Origin: Bacteroidia bacterium
GTDB taxonomy: Bacteria; Bacteroidota; Bacteroidia; Flavobacteriales; Schleiferiaceae
Assembly (NCBI GenBank): GCA_030424545.1
Contig: JAUHWL010000004.1
Span: 1-64,000, forward strand
Direction: 5' to 3'
Length of the DNA stretch: 64,000 nt
This document shows positions 19,469-28,589 of this stretch, in pieces. Under the pieces are notes generated by a model. That model worked only from the letters and a program-made list of their open reading frames with translations. It did not search any database and had not been told where the DNA came from. The position numbers were made by a program, and so were the translations under genes. Within the stretch, counting starts at the first letter, position 1; each line of letters starts with the position of its first letter.

Positions 19469-21698
19469 TAATATTGTTTTCAGTTAGTCTATCGTTAATA
19501 TCAAAAAGGTTAAGGTTGTAATATTCTAGGATGCTTTCAAGAGCTTCAAAAGTGTCCATTTTGTTTAGTGCTAAAAAAGAAAAATCAACTACACGTTCTA
19601 ACTCCTTTTTTACCATGGTTTTTTCCATATTGAAAAGTTCGGACCAAGTATCTATTCTTGGGATAACAACTAAGTCGTGAATTACTGCTAATGATTTTTC
19701 TTTGTGTGTACGAAGTACTCTGCCCCGTCTCTGAATAAATTGACGTGGATTTCCAGTGCTAGCACAAAAAATAGCTAGTTCAGAACGCGGTACATCTACA
19801 CCTTCATCAAGACATTTCATAGAAGTTAATACATGAAGTCTACCATTTTCAAAGTCTTCAAGAATTGTGTCCCTATTAGATACACTTGAAGTATATTGTT
19901 TAACTAATATTGAAAAGTCTATATCTGATACAGCACGAGTATATTCATGAATTAATTTCGCATCTTCTTCTTCATCTTCAGTGTGTTCGTCTGATATGGC
20001 ATAATCAGGATCCTTACCTTCAGGTACATATATAAGTGAGAAGTGCAAGTTCCCTCGTTCAATAAATTCTTCTTTTAGAATTTGTTTAAATACCGGAAGT
20101 TTATTTTTTGCCTTATGGATAATCCTTTTTCTAATAAGCAGAAGCATTTCTACCTCTGGCTCATTTTTATAAGTTCCGGTGTTTGAATCAAAATATCGCA
20201 TCAATCGTCTCGAAATCTCAGCATATTCTGCAAGTTCTTCTGGGTCTAACTCTACTAAATGAGGATAGTATTTATATTGACATAAAACCTCGTTTTCGAG
20301 AGCCAACTCCATAGAATACTCAATAACATAAGGTGGTTGGTCATTAAAAAATTCTTGGATTAGTTTATTTCCTTCCTCATCATACTTACGTCTTATAGTA
20401 GCTGACAGTCCAATGCGTTTTTTTAAATGGATTGTTTTGAGAGTATTAGCGACCTTTCCAGCTCCTAAGTTATGAGCCTCATCAGCAATAAAGAGTGTTT
20501 TCGAATCTAGCTTTTTGAAATAATCTTGAAACTTTTTTCGATGGAAGGATGCATATGTAATAATGATAATATACGATGTGTTAACATACCTTTTAGCGGT
20601 ATTGAAGAAGGATATTTTATTGTCCCATTTCTCTTTGGAACTTACAGTTACAATGTTCTTAAAATTGAATTTATAACACTCTTTTTGCCATTGTTTTACT
20701 AGAGCAATAGTAGGTACGACAATTACAGCTTTATAGCTATCAGTCTCTTTATATTCGTTTAGAAGGCAGTTGAGTGATGTTAGAGTTTTGCCAGTCCCAG
20801 TTGCCATCGAAAATATACCTTGATAATTATTTTCTTTCCATTTGTTAAAGGCATCTATTTGATATTTCCTTGGGCCTTCAGGGTATGGAAACCGAGGGGA
20901 TTGAATTGTTTTTTCAAGTTTTTTTTCAATTGTATTTATTACAGTTTTTAATTTCCTATTTGTATTCTTACTAGATTTTAATATTGTTAATTCTTTTTCA
21001 TCACTCAACAAATCATGTAAGTCTTTATTTCCAAAGTATTCCCGAATAGCTATTTCTACATCCCTAGCTTGTATATATTCAACTTTATCGCTTTTTCCTG
21101 AAAATAACTCTTCAAAGTATTCTTCTTGAGATTCAATCATTTTGCTGGAACGACTGTTTTCCCATTTTAAAAAGGCACTTAACTCCTCATTATTTTCTAA
21201 CATGCCATATGCCGTAAAATTGCAAGAAGCTTTAAAGCCAACTTTGGTTTCTGTATCATAGAAGACACCACTTTTGTAATGTGATATTCCTTTTTTTCTT
21301 TTAGGTTTTACGAGTACAATTTCTATTCTTTTATTGGCAATAAGCCATGCCATGCATTCAAAAAAGTGTGTGCCGTAATCGTCAAGTAGATATTTTAGGT
21401 TTTTAATGTCAGAAATATTAATTAACCCATCTTTATCAGATGATTCTTCGGCCATCAGCAAAACACCCTGATCTTGTTTTGACAAGATATTGTTTGCAAC
21501 GACTCTCATCTTTCCGCCATTTGCAATAAACTGAGCAAAACCAATGGAGAGAACATTAATTGCCGAAAAACTAAAATATCCAAGAAGTAAATCGAATCGA
21601 TTTGAATTAGCTAGTGCACTTAAATAAAATTCGAGAGGTTCGCGATCGCTATCAGAACGATATTCGCGGTTGTACGGCCAATCTATATTTTGAAGCAT
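19461..21698 (-). CDS. PLD-like nuclease fused to a superfamily 2 DEAD/DEAH helicase
   Basis: 745 aa. Residues ~1-200 resemble a phospholipase D-type nuclease: a H140-x-K142 motif (ISHYKSGVF) and then CNFTAYGMLENNEE, the usual S/C-x-N...N-E-E pattern. From ~270 there is an SF2 helicase: motif I ATGTGKT (~299-305), DEAH (406-409), SAT (432-434), a DEGVDVP motif V and QFIQRRGR motif VI (~654-661). The combination is typical of restriction and defence helicases. It is the first gene of the minus-strand operon, whose promoter should lie in 21699-21947. A single HxK motif suggests that the nuclease would need to dimerise. Confidence 0.82.
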   Translation of the reverse strand: MLQNIDWPYNREYRSDSDREPLEFYLSALANSNRFDLLLGYFSFSAINVLSIGFAQFIANGGKMRVVANNILSKQDQGVLLMAEESSDKDGLINISDIKNLKYLLDDYGTHFFECMAWLIANKRIEIVLVKPKRKKGISHYKSGVFYDTETKVGFKASCNFTAYGMLENNEELSAFLKWENSRSSKMIESQEEYFEELFSGKSDKVEYIQARDVEIAIREYFGNKDLHDLLSDEKELTILKSSKNTNRKLKTVINTIEKKLEKTIQSPRFPYPEGPRKYQIDAFNKWKENNYQGIFSMATGTGKTLTSLNCLLNEYKETDSYKAVIVVPTIALVKQWQKECYKFNFKNIVTVSSKEKWDNKISFFNTAKRYVNTSYIIIITYASFHRKKFQDYFKKLDSKTLFIADEAHNLGAGKVANTLKTIHLKKRIGLSATIRRKYDEEGNKLIQEFFNDQPPYVIEYSMELALENEVLCQYKYYPHLVELDPEELAEYAEISRRLMRYFDSNTGTYKNEPEVEMLLLIRKRIIHKAKNKLPVFKQILKEEFIERGNLHFSLIYVPEGKDPDYAISDEHTEDEEEDAKLIHEYTRAVSDIDFSILVKQYTSSVSNRDTILEDFENGRLHVLTSMKCLDEGVDVPRSELAIFCASTGNPRQFIQRRGRVLRTHKEKSLAVIHDLVVIPRIDTWSELFNMEKTMVKKELERVVDFSFLALNKMDTFEALESILEYYNLNLFDINDRLTENNING

Positions 21699-21947
21699 TA
21701 TATACTAGGTAGATTAGGTGTTATTATTAATCGTCATTTGGTGTCGTGAATATAAAATATCTTATAAAAGATGCCATTTAATTAACATTTTTTAATTAAC
21801 AAATGGAAACCAATGTTATATTGAAAAACTTCAGTAACCACCCCCCAAAAAAAACCCCATCAACCCATAGAGCAAACAAACTAATTCAGTATAATTGAGG
21901 GCTAATCAATACATGTCTACTTGGTAAGCACTAAACATCATCAGTCA

Positions 21948-24900
21948 ATGAAAAAAGAAATCATACTCGTTTTAATGTTTTTGTTGGGGATGGTTAGCAC
22001 ATCGTTCAGTCAGTGTACGCCACAGCCTATTCCGTATTACCAAAGTTTTAATAATTGGCCGCTTAATTGCTGGAGTTTGGCCGGTGCTTCTGGTTCTTTT
22101 ACAGGCAATTCTTTTGGCTATGCTGAATTATACAATTACTTTTCGGGATCAGCTACAATGATTACAGAAAAAATTGTATTGGGTAGTCGCGCTTATGTAG
22201 AATTTAATTGGCAACACGGAGAGGATACTGTTAACAATCCATATGAATTCATCAAGTTGTCTATGAAACGGGTTTCGGATGTGGGATATACCGAAATATG
22301 GAAATTAGAAGGAAACGACTTTACAGCGTTTACCCAAAACAATTCATTTATATACCCCTATTTTGTAAATCAAGTTATTGTGCTAGATTCTAGCTATATA
22401 GGTGATACCGTTCGTTTTAGATTTGAAGTTTACAAAGGATCTTACACAGATCAGATATATATAGATGATTTTAAAGTACAGCCTTTTTGCGGATCGGTTT
22501 TACAAGCACCATTTGTAGAGAATTTTGACGGACCAACTTGGGTTGCAGATGACACAAATTTTTATGCTGCATACTCTAGCTTAGACAGTTGTTGGATAAA
22601 CACACCGCATAGAAAAACGGGAGTGTATTCGTGGAGAGTACGCCATGATTCTACTTCAAGTGTGGGAACTGGTCCTTTAACAGATTATTCTACCACGGGT
22701 AGCTATGTGTATGCAGAGGGTACTGGAGGCAGTTCTAATAAGTTCGCTACGCTTTATTCGCCCTATATAGATGTATCAACATTAAAGCAACCCGAAATTT
22801 CGTACTACGTACACAGCTTTGGAAACAATATTGGCAAGCTATATGTGTACGCTTGGCAGAATAACCAATGGGTTTTGGGCGATACGTTGTTCGGACAAAA
22901 GCAAACAAGCTCTTCCGATGCGTGGTTGAAGAGAACATTTTACATAGATTCTACCGGAATTACGCGCCTAATGTTTAAGGCCGATAAAAAAACAGCGGGT
23001 GGTTTTGCAGCTGATTTAGCTCTTGATGAGATTGCAGTAAATGAAGGGCCTCAATGCCAACGGCCAAAGCAAGTTACTTTACGTAATGTTTCTGATGTAT
23101 GGGCTACCATAGAATGGGATGCTACCAATGCAAGTAAATATTACATAGAATATGGAGCAAAAGGGTTTTTACCTGGAAACGGTACTTTAGATTCTGCAAC
23201 GGCAAATCAATTTACCATATGGGGCTTACAAAGTTTTACCGAATATGATGTTTACGTTTGGGGAGATTGTGCGGCACAAGGCATAAGTCCGCAAAGAAAA
23301 ATTGAATTTAAAACAACGTATTGCCCATTAAATACGCTTAATTATTTAGAAGATTTTAATCAATTTGTAGGTACAAATCTTGCTTGTTGGGAATTGCCAA
23401 GTGCATTGGTAAAATCTCAGACACCACAAAATGGTACTCCCAGAATGCAAATAGAAACCGATCACTATTATAGCATCGGTTCCAGAATAAATATTAAATC
23501 TCCAGTAGTAAGATTAAATAAACCTAGCCAATTGCGTTTTAAATGGGATCACGATCCAATATTTAATAAATATGATGATCATTTAACCATTTTAGTTGGC
23601 GTTTATGGCACTAATGTTTGGGATACCATTTTCTTTAAGGATAGCACAGACTTTGATTGCAATTGTAGCGGAAACAGCACTGCGGTGCCTTTTATGGTAG
23701 AAGATACCGCAAGCATCCCGCTAAGTTATGTTGGTAAAACAGTTCAGTTTAGGTTAGTAGCCTATGTTGGTGGAGACCGAGATACGTATATAGATGATTT
23801 TATTGTAGAGTCATCTAGCCCAAATAATTGCATAAAACCAACCGATATAAAAATTAGCAATATTAAACACGATGGTGCCCTTGTAGAATTTATTGGAGCT
23901 AATACCGGGGTGGCTAGGCAAGTAGTGTATACTTTAGATAAAAGTGTAGTATTAGGCACCATAGCTACATCTACCGCCAACACATTACAATTAAGTGGCC
24001 TTTCGCCAAATACAACCTATTATGTAAAGTATAGAGAAATATGTAGTGCTGGCGATACCTTGTCTTGGTCTAGCCAGTTTGTAGAATTTAAAACATATTG
24101 TTTACCTGTTGCAGTTCCTTACCTAGAGAATTTTGCCATTTGGCCAGAGCAATGTTTTTCTTTTCAGCAAGAATCTGCTTCTAATTTAAAATGGACGCAC
24201 TACAACGGTAATGCCGCCAAATTAAACATGGCCAATACACCTCGGGCCAAAGCTTGGTTGGTTACGGGGTTGGTAGACCTTAATACAGATGCGGTATTGT
24301 CTTATGCACGATCTAGCCATGCTCATCCTTACCCAGATTCATTACTGATTTTATGTAAAGCCTATCATCAAGAAAAATGGGATACGCTGCAGATAAAAAC
24401 GCAATCTACACTTGTTACTAACGATGGGGGCGGAAGAAACAACCCTGGAAGTTATGAGTATGACACCATAGCGTTATGGTCTAAATATGTGCATGATACG
24501 GTGCAATTTGCTTTTGTTGGGGTTTCGGCCAAAGGCTCAGATTTGTTTATAGATAATATTAAAATAGCCTGTTCGCCACAAAATCCAAAAATCAACGTTA
24601 GCACTTCTTTAACAACAACTCTTACCGATGCCGTAGTTACGTTTAATGCAGGCAAAACCATTTATGGTTCTACATTTCAGTGGGATTTTGGCAACGGTCA
24701 AACGGCAAATGGAGTGGTTGCTAGCAAGTCGTTTACAGCCAATGGGTTTTATCTGGCAGATTTAACGGTTTATAGCAGTTGCGGCAGCATGAGCGACACA
24801 ACCTTTGGATTTTATGTAAATGGAATAGGATTGGAAGAAGCAACCAACCAGCAGCAAGTGCTCGTATATCCTAACCCCACCAAAGGTAAGTTTAACGTAG

Positions 24901-25103
24901 ATATAGGTTCGCAAAATGGCAATCTCGTAAGGTTAACATTGCTAAATGCTGTTGGTCAAATTGTGTTAAACCAAGAAATACATATTGACAGTGAAAACTT
25001 TATCTATGAGATTGATTTATCTAACAACCCTCAGGGCATGTATATGCTGCAAATACAAATGCCCAATGAAAGAGTAATCTCTAAAAAGGTGATACGGTAT
25101 TAA
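21948..25103 (+). CDS. Large secreted multidomain protein with T9SS sorting domain
   Basis: 1051 aa from the ATG at 21948, which directly precedes a signal peptide (MKKEIILVLMFLLGMVSTSFSQ); an earlier in-frame codon adds nine unlikely residues. It holds several repeated beta-sandwich modules, each opening with a cysteine-containing 'C-PYxExF-W--CW' pattern (YYQSFNNWPLNCW, APFVENFDG, NYLEDFNQF, PYLENFAIWPEQCF). These are MAM/jelly-roll-like and end in 'Y-DDF/I'. Fibronectin III-like segments (SDVWATIEWDATNASKYYIEY; GLSPNTTYYVKYREI) come between them, then a PKD-like domain (FQWDFGNGQTANG) and a C-terminal type A sorting domain (VLVYPNPTKGKFNVDI). Probably a surface adhesin or matrix protein. 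The ligand is unknown. Confidence 0.88.
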   Translation: MKKEIILVLMFLLGMVSTSFSQCTPQPIPYYQSFNNWPLNCWSLAGASGSFTGNSFGYAELYNYFSGSATMITEKIVLGSRAYVEFNWQHGEDTVNNPYEFIKLSMKRVSDVGYTEIWKLEGNDFTAFTQNNSFIYPYFVNQVIVLDSSYIGDTVRFRFEVYKGSYTDQIYIDDFKVQPFCGSVLQAPFVENFDGPTWVADDTNFYAAYSSLDSCWINTPHRKTGVYSWRVRHDSTSSVGTGPLTDYSTTGSYVYAEGTGGSSNKFATLYSPYIDVSTLKQPEISYYVHSFGNNIGKLYVYAWQNNQWVLGDTLFGQKQTSSSDAWLKRTFYIDSTGITRLMFKADKKTAGGFAADLALDEIAVNEGPQCQRPKQVTLRNVSDVWATIEWDATNASKYYIEYGAKGFLPGNGTLDSATANQFTIWGLQSFTEYDVYVWGDCAAQGISPQRKIEFKTTYCPLNTLNYLEDFNQFVGTNLACWELPSALVKSQTPQNGTPRMQIETDHYYSIGSRINIKSPVVRLNKPSQLRFKWDHDPIFNKYDDHLTILVGVYGTNVWDTIFFKDSTDFDCNCSGNSTAVPFMVEDTASIPLSYVGKTVQFRLVAYVGGDRDTYIDDFIVESSSPNNCIKPTDIKISNIKHDGALVEFIGANTGVARQVVYTLDKSVVLGTIATSTANTLQLSGLSPNTTYYVKYREICSAGDTLSWSSQFVEFKTYCLPVAVPYLENFAIWPEQCFSFQQESASNLKWTHYNGNAAKLNMANTPRAKAWLVTGLVDLNTDAVLSYARSSHAHPYPDSLLILCKAYHQEKWDTLQIKTQSTLVTNDGGGRNNPGSYEYDTIALWSKYVHDTVQFAFVGVSAKGSDLFIDNIKIACSPQNPKINVSTSLTTTLTDAVVTFNAGKTIYGSTFQWDFGNGQTANGVVASKSFTANGFYLADLTVYSSCGSMSDTTFGFYVNGIGLEEATNQQQVLVYPNPTKGKFNVDIGSQNGNLVRLTLLNAVGQIVLNQEIHIDSENFIYEIDLSNNPQGMYMLQIQMPNERVISKKVIRY

Positions 25104-25126
25104 ACGGTTTCAATGAAAATCCGTTT
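25102..25126 (+). terminator. Hairpin right after the T9SS protein gene
   Basis: AAACGG / CCGTTT arms with a possible inner TTTC/GAAA pairing, followed by T-rich DNA. A second, stronger hairpin follows. Confidence 0.5.
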
Positions 25127-25149
25127 TTAGTTTATGGCATTTTAATAAT

Positions 25150-25190
25150 GAGGTCGTCTAAAAATTAACCTCCAGACGGCCTCTTTATTT
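25150..25190. terminator. Terminator between convergent genes
   Basis: GAGGTCGTCT (25150-25159) pairs with AGACGGCCTC (25174-25183) with one G-T wobble, followed by TTTATTTT. It lies between the T9SS gene and the convergent lipoprotein gene. Confidence 0.75.
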
Positions 25191-25221
25191 TGCAATTTTA
25201 AAGGAAGTGTAGCATAAAATG

Positions 25222-26127
25222 CTATTTCGCTTCGCTATCTGCTTTTACTTGACGTAGCCATTTTTCCCAACCCACTTGCTGTTGGTCTTGATTGGCGGAA
25301 AACGGCCCGAAAACAAATTGCACGGTTGATGTGCCATCTTCGTTTGTCATCACCAATAATTTCTCTACAGATTTTTGTCCGTTAATGTTATAATCTATTT
25401 GCAAATACAAATTACCAAACATCGTCATCACGTAACCGTTGGCTTTTTCGCCCACCAGTTCATAGTGTAAATCAGCTTTCGATTGATTCGTCCACGGAGC
25501 ATTAAAGAAAGCCTCTTGATTAAAACGCTTTGCCAAGCTTTGACCATAGCTAGATTTTGTAAAGGCTGACCAAATTTTTTCTTTGGGGGCGTTTATTTTT
25601 TCGGTTAGAAAAACAAACGGAGTTTCGCCAATTGTAGCAACTTCTTTGTTGGTTAAAAAAGAAACTTCGTTGAACCAAGAAGTGCCGTTGCCGCCATTTA
25701 AATAGCGAAAACCAACAACAGTATCGGCATCTACAATTACTGCCTGAATTACCACAACCAATTCTTCTTGCTGTGTGTGTGGCGAAAAATAGCGCGCCAG
25801 TTTAGGCAAGGTAATGTCCAAGGGTTTTGCCGTTGGGTATTCGGCTGGATCAAAATACATCAGCGAAATGCCATGTCTGGCTTCGGTTTCGTTGGGCATG
25901 CGGCCGTTTACTACAGGAACTCTATCAAGCTCAGCTACATTAACAGGCGGAAAGTTTCCTAGGTTATCGGGACAATACCAGCCACCATATGGATGCACAC
26001 TGGCATTTTTAGTCGGTTCTTCTTGAATTTCTTCGGTTTGTGTTTCGGGCTTATTTTGCTGTGCACAAGCCGTAAATAAACCAAACGTAACAGTGAGCAG
26101 CGATAACATGAATTTTTGTTTGAACAT
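25222..26127 (-). CDS. Lipoprotein of unknown function
   Basis: 301 aa with a lipoprotein signal peptide (lipobox GLFTACAQQ) and an acidic, Q/E-rich linker. Residues 40-60 carry a W-Y-C-P-D-N-L-G-N-F-P-P-V-N motif. The middle (INAPKEKIWSAFTKSSYGQSLAKRF) is reminiscent of a START/SRPBCC-like domain, though I cannot confirm it. The protein is rich in predicted beta strand and has only two cysteines after export. No operon partners: it is flanked by a terminator and by the unassigned stretch before the island. Confidence 0.65.
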   Translation of the reverse strand: MFKQKFMLSLLTVTFGLFTACAQQNKPETQTEEIQEEPTKNASVHPYGGWYCPDNLGNFPPVNVAELDRVPVVNGRMPNETEARHGISLMYFDPAEYPTAKPLDITLPKLARYFSPHTQQEELVVVIQAVIVDADTVVGFRYLNGGNGTSWFNEVSFLTNKEVATIGETPFVFLTEKINAPKEKIWSAFTKSSYGQSLAKRFNQEAFFNAPWTNQSKADLHYELVGEKANGYVMTMFGNLYLQIDYNINGQKSVEKLLVMTNEDGTSTVQFVFGPFSANQDQQQVGWEKWLRQVKADSEAK

Positions 26128-26367
26128 GATATTGTTTTTTAAAGTTGGAGCAAATCTGCGCTATGTTGAACACACCGGACGTTACCAAAGGTAAATTAAT
26201 GTAAATGGGGTGTAAAGCTTTTAAAACGTGTACGTTATTTTTTGTGGATGAAGATTTATAGGCCTTTGCAAAATCACCTACGCTCACCAAAACCGGAAGT
26301 TACGTTCGCTGTTTTTTAAAGGCGCGAGAAAAGTATACTTTCGGCACATCTACAAAACCCAAATACA

Positions 26368-26631
26368 TTGGCTTCAGATAAAGAATTAGCGAAAATTTTA
26401 AAGCACTGCGACAATACGCCAGAACATTTATTTACGCTAGAGCAGTCTGTGCAAATAGAGCTGAAGCAATATTGCCAAGAACTAATTAAATACGGAGGCA
26501 CGGCACACCACTTGCCAGGCGGCAAAATTTTTACAGACAACACCTTGCTAAAACCAGCTAAAAACTTGGTTAAGTTTTTAAAACGCAAAAAGGAAGAGGA
26601 GAAGGCTACGGAATCGGGAGCGGAGAGTTAG
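26368..26631 (+). CDS. Doubtful short ORF, possibly a gene remnant
   Basis: 87 aa only if a TTG start is accepted. The frame is open back to a TAA at 26317-26319 without any ATG. The content is plausible for a helical protein (ASDKELAKILKHCDNTPEHLFTLEQSV) with a Lys-rich end (KFLKRKKEEEKA). It may be the end of a decayed gene just outside the island; no family recognised. Bases 26128-26367 before it show nothing else certain apart from the upstream region of the lipoprotein gene. Confidence 0.3.
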   Translation: MASDKELAKILKHCDNTPEHLFTLEQSVQIELKQYCQELIKYGGTAHHLPGGKIFTDNTLLKPAKNLVKFLKRKKEEEKATESGAES

Positions 26632-26668
26632 TTTTTTGTTTAAGATTGGTTTTAAGAATAGAAGTGAT

Positions 26669-26684
26669 TTACTTCCCAATACAA
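26669..26684. repeat. Left attachment site: displaced mnmE 3' end
   Basis: Read on the minus strand this copy encodes TGT-ATT-GGG-AAG-TAA, i.e. C-I-G-K-stop, the universal MnmE C-terminus, with a synonymous GGG instead of the GGA found at the right end. This fits the original chromosomal gene end left behind after insertion, while the element supplied the replacement end at 52135. Confidence 0.82.
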
Positions 26685-26731
26685 TATCTAATGCGCTACT
26701 GACTATCAGTTAGTTAGCTGTTGACAGGTGC

Positions 26732-26745
26732 AGATTAGCAACAAA
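26732..26745. repeat. Left-end copy of a 14-bp terminal direct repeat (candidate integrase arm site)
   Basis: AGATTAGCAACAAA is found here and at 52056-52069 in the same orientation, about 50 bases inside the left att core. It includes the TAGCAAC unit repeated several times at the right end. Confidence 0.55.
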
Positions 26746-26806
26746 ATCTATTGGTTTATAGCTAAATAAGGGCTAAAGAAAGGAAAAACAAAGGGTGTGG
26801 GCATAA

Positions 26807-26836
26807 AAAAACCGCTCTACAAAGAAAGCGGTTTTT
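26807..26836 (-). terminator. Terminator after the DUF6266 gene
   Basis: 10-bp perfect inverted repeat AAAAACCGCT / AGCGGTTTTT with a 10-base loop; on the minus strand the T-run trails the stem. It is 19 bases past the DUF6266 stop codon. Confidence 0.8.
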
Positions 26837-26855
26837 CAAGAAAACGTCAATCGCT

Positions 26856-27497
26856 TTACGCAACTGTTACAGAGCCTAAATAAGAGCTGTTAGCGACTTT
26901 AGAGCCATCTTCTGAGATAAACCCTAAGAACACTTCAACATCTTCACCAGTGTATTCAGAAGGCACGGAAATGGTCTCAGTTCCGGCTGATCTTGCTGGT
27001 CCAGCTGTGGTGAATACTGCTTCTTGGCGTGTGGTGTTCAATAGAACAATCAGAGCTTTGTCTGTTGCCTGTGCGCTACCACTTCCTGAATTGTCGTCCC
27101 AGGTGATTTGAACATCTCCAGCACTTGGAGAAGAAGCTGCTCCATTAGCTGCACCTGAGAGATTTCCACGGGTAACCAATGCATTTGCATAGTCAACCAT
27201 GAAGTTTGGATAAGCTCCCGTGATTGCGTTGTTCAGGTTGTATGACATGGCCGCATTGAACTGCGTCATCTTGTTAGCATACAACTTGAAGCCTACTCTC
27301 AGGAAGTCAGTCATTGGTTGCAAGAACCTTAGAACTGTAGAGAATTTGGAACGTTGGTCAACCTGACCTTCTGTTCTCGGGTTGGTTACGTTGGCAGGCT
27401 TGATTCTCATATAGTCAATGCCCTTCCAAGTTCCACCTACGACATTTCCGACCTTGCCGGAGAAGCCGCCTAATACACCTTGTGAAATTTTTCCCAT
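26856..27497 (-). CDS. DUF6266 family protein
   Basis: 213 aa. The N-terminus MGKISQGVLGGFSGKVGNVV, then the WKGIDYMRIKP segment and Q-x-x-Q/R-x-K-F (VDQRSKFSTVLRFL), are typical of DUF6266, a family common in Bacteroidota chromosomes and elements. A Gly/Ser-rich hinge (about 115-125) leads to an Ig-like beta C-terminal domain (VQITWDDNSGSGSAQATDKALIVL). Function unknown; a phage- or surface-structure role has not been shown. It is the outermost gene on the left of the island and has its own terminator. Confidence 0.75.
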   Translation of the reverse strand: MGKISQGVLGGFSGKVGNVVGGTWKGIDYMRIKPANVTNPRTEGQVDQRSKFSTVLRFLQPMTDFLRVGFKLYANKMTQFNAAMSYNLNNAITGAYPNFMVDYANALVTRGNLSGAANGAASSPSAGDVQITWDDNSGSGSAQATDKALIVLLNTTRQEAVFTTAGPARSAGTETISVPSEYTGEDVEVFLGFISEDGSKVANSSYLGSVTVA

Positions 27498-27675
27498 TGC
27501 TTTTTAAATTTTACGGGGTTAAACAAATGCTTGGACTTGGCACGGACTAAACACGGCTTTATCCTATCGCATCTAAAATACTCCAAGAAGTATGCAAGGT
27601 TGTTGGCTTGGGTGCTGTTGCATTAGAACACTTCTTTTTGCTTGTCAGGTAGTTACAAGTTGGCAGGGTAGGTAT

Positions 27676-28110
27676 TTATCCTGCACCTGTGTCACGAAGT
27701 AGCTGGCAGAAAATTGACCTTCTTGCTGTATCTACCATCTTTAATGAGACCTTGATTTTTTCTTCATGGATTTCTAAAAGTCTGAGTGCGTTGATTGCCA
27801 TTTCAAATGCCTGGGCTTTGGCACTTGCTTTCGCTTCTGACTCTGCTAGGTGCTTTCTCAGCTCGTGAATAGATATGAAAGGAATTACAGATCCACGGAG
27901 AAAGAACTGGAAGGATTTGGAACGCCACAAACCGAAGCATAGCCAGTATAAAAATTCCCTGTCTGCTTCATTTTCAACAATACAAACAAAACAATTCGGG
28001 CAAGGTGTATTGAGTGGTTTACCACTATTCAATCCTTTATTCAGGATAAAGAAGTGGGGTTTGGTGTAGGTGGTTTCTAGTCTGTGTGTTTTTAAGCGAA
28101 ACGATTTCAT
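27676..28110 (-). CDS. Element-encoded protein, possibly DUF6943
   Basis: 144 aa from the ATG at 28110 (MKSFRLKTHRLETTYTKPHF). The open frame continues far upstream, but that part is low-complexity and overlaps poly-purine DNA, so I exclude it. It shows F-F-I-L-N-K-G-L-N-S-G-K-P-L and C-P-N-C-F-V (a CxxC), then E-F-L-Y-W-L-C-F-G-L-W, followed by a helical tail. The pattern matches my memory of DUF6943, a family seen on Bacteroidota elements, but I cannot verify it. The 28111-28370 stretch upstream appears non-coding. Confidence 0.6.
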   Translation of the reverse strand: MKSFRLKTHRLETTYTKPHFFILNKGLNSGKPLNTPCPNCFVCIVENEADREFLYWLCFGLWRSKSFQFFLRGSVIPFISIHELRKHLAESEAKASAKAQAFEMAINALRLLEIHEEKIKVSLKMVDTARRSIFCQLLRDTGAG

Positions 28111-28370
28111 ATAGCAAGCCATTAGAATTATGCTCGCTGCGCTTCGCACAGACATTTTCAAAAGAGAAAAGAAAAAAGGGAAAAAAAGAAAAGAGAAAGC
28201 TCTTGAAAAGGTGGGTGTGGCACGGTTGACAAGGTTTTTGGGAAAAATACTACCCGTAGGGTGGAGATTTTTATCAAAACCCGTAGGGCTTGACCTTGGC
28301 AATCCGGTTGTGCGGTGGGCATGTGCGAACCCACCTAACTTTGCTGCTCTCTTTATTTTGATTGTCTGAT

Positions 28371-28589
28371 TTACCCACAACATGAACTTTTACCACCTTC
28401 TTGGATTGGTGGGCAAGCTACTGTACCATAAGAGCAATAAACGCAACAATCACCTTGTATGGGTTTAAGTACTTCTTTACAGTTTTCGCATTCATAGAAA
28501 TACTGACATGCATCTGTTGGCATGGTTTCTTCTTTTTGATGTCCACACTTAGGACAAGTAATTGTTGATTTAAGAACTACTTCACTCAT
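28371..28589 (-). CDS. GDCCVxC-domain small cysteine-rich protein
   Basis: 72 aa with eleven cysteines. It has the diagnostic block G-D-C-C-V-Y-C-S-Y-G-T-V-A-C-P-P-I-Q at ~46-63, a CxxC pair near the start (CPKCGH), CENCKE, and a terminal SSCCG. In this family the second residue of the CC pair can be selenocysteine; here both are cysteine. It lies last in the mercury operon and starts in an ATGA overlap with merTP. Probably a cytosolic thiol chaperone that receives Hg2+ from the transporter; that is inferred from context. Confidence 0.85.
   Translation of the reverse strand: MSEVVLKSTITCPKCGHQKEETMPTDACQYFYECENCKEVLKPIQGDCCVYCSYGTVACPPIQEGGKSSCCG

Noticed and set aside
9602-21698. BREX type 4 locus
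   Set aside because: A PAPS-reductase-like protein and a large ATPase are present, but no PglZ or BrxL-like protein was seen; DUF4007 points to Ssp.
9602-21698. SspE (DUF262/DUF1524) as the restriction partner
   Set aside because: No DGQR/HNH-type DUF262-DUF1524 protein is present; the partner operon is different.
26669-26684. tRNA gene as the integration target
   Set aside because: No tRNA cloverleaf at either end; the repeat encodes the MnmE C-terminus, which fully explains it.
28130-28369. Plus-strand frame of 79 aa upstream of the DUF6943-like gene
   Set aside because: Lys-rich low-complexity start from a purine-rich run, no family pattern and no coupling to a neighbour; likely chance.
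27676-28383. Long version of the DUF6943-like gene starting at 28383
   Set aside because: The extra 91 residues are basic/Phe-rich and read through a poly-purine tract; the conserved-looking protein begins at 28110.
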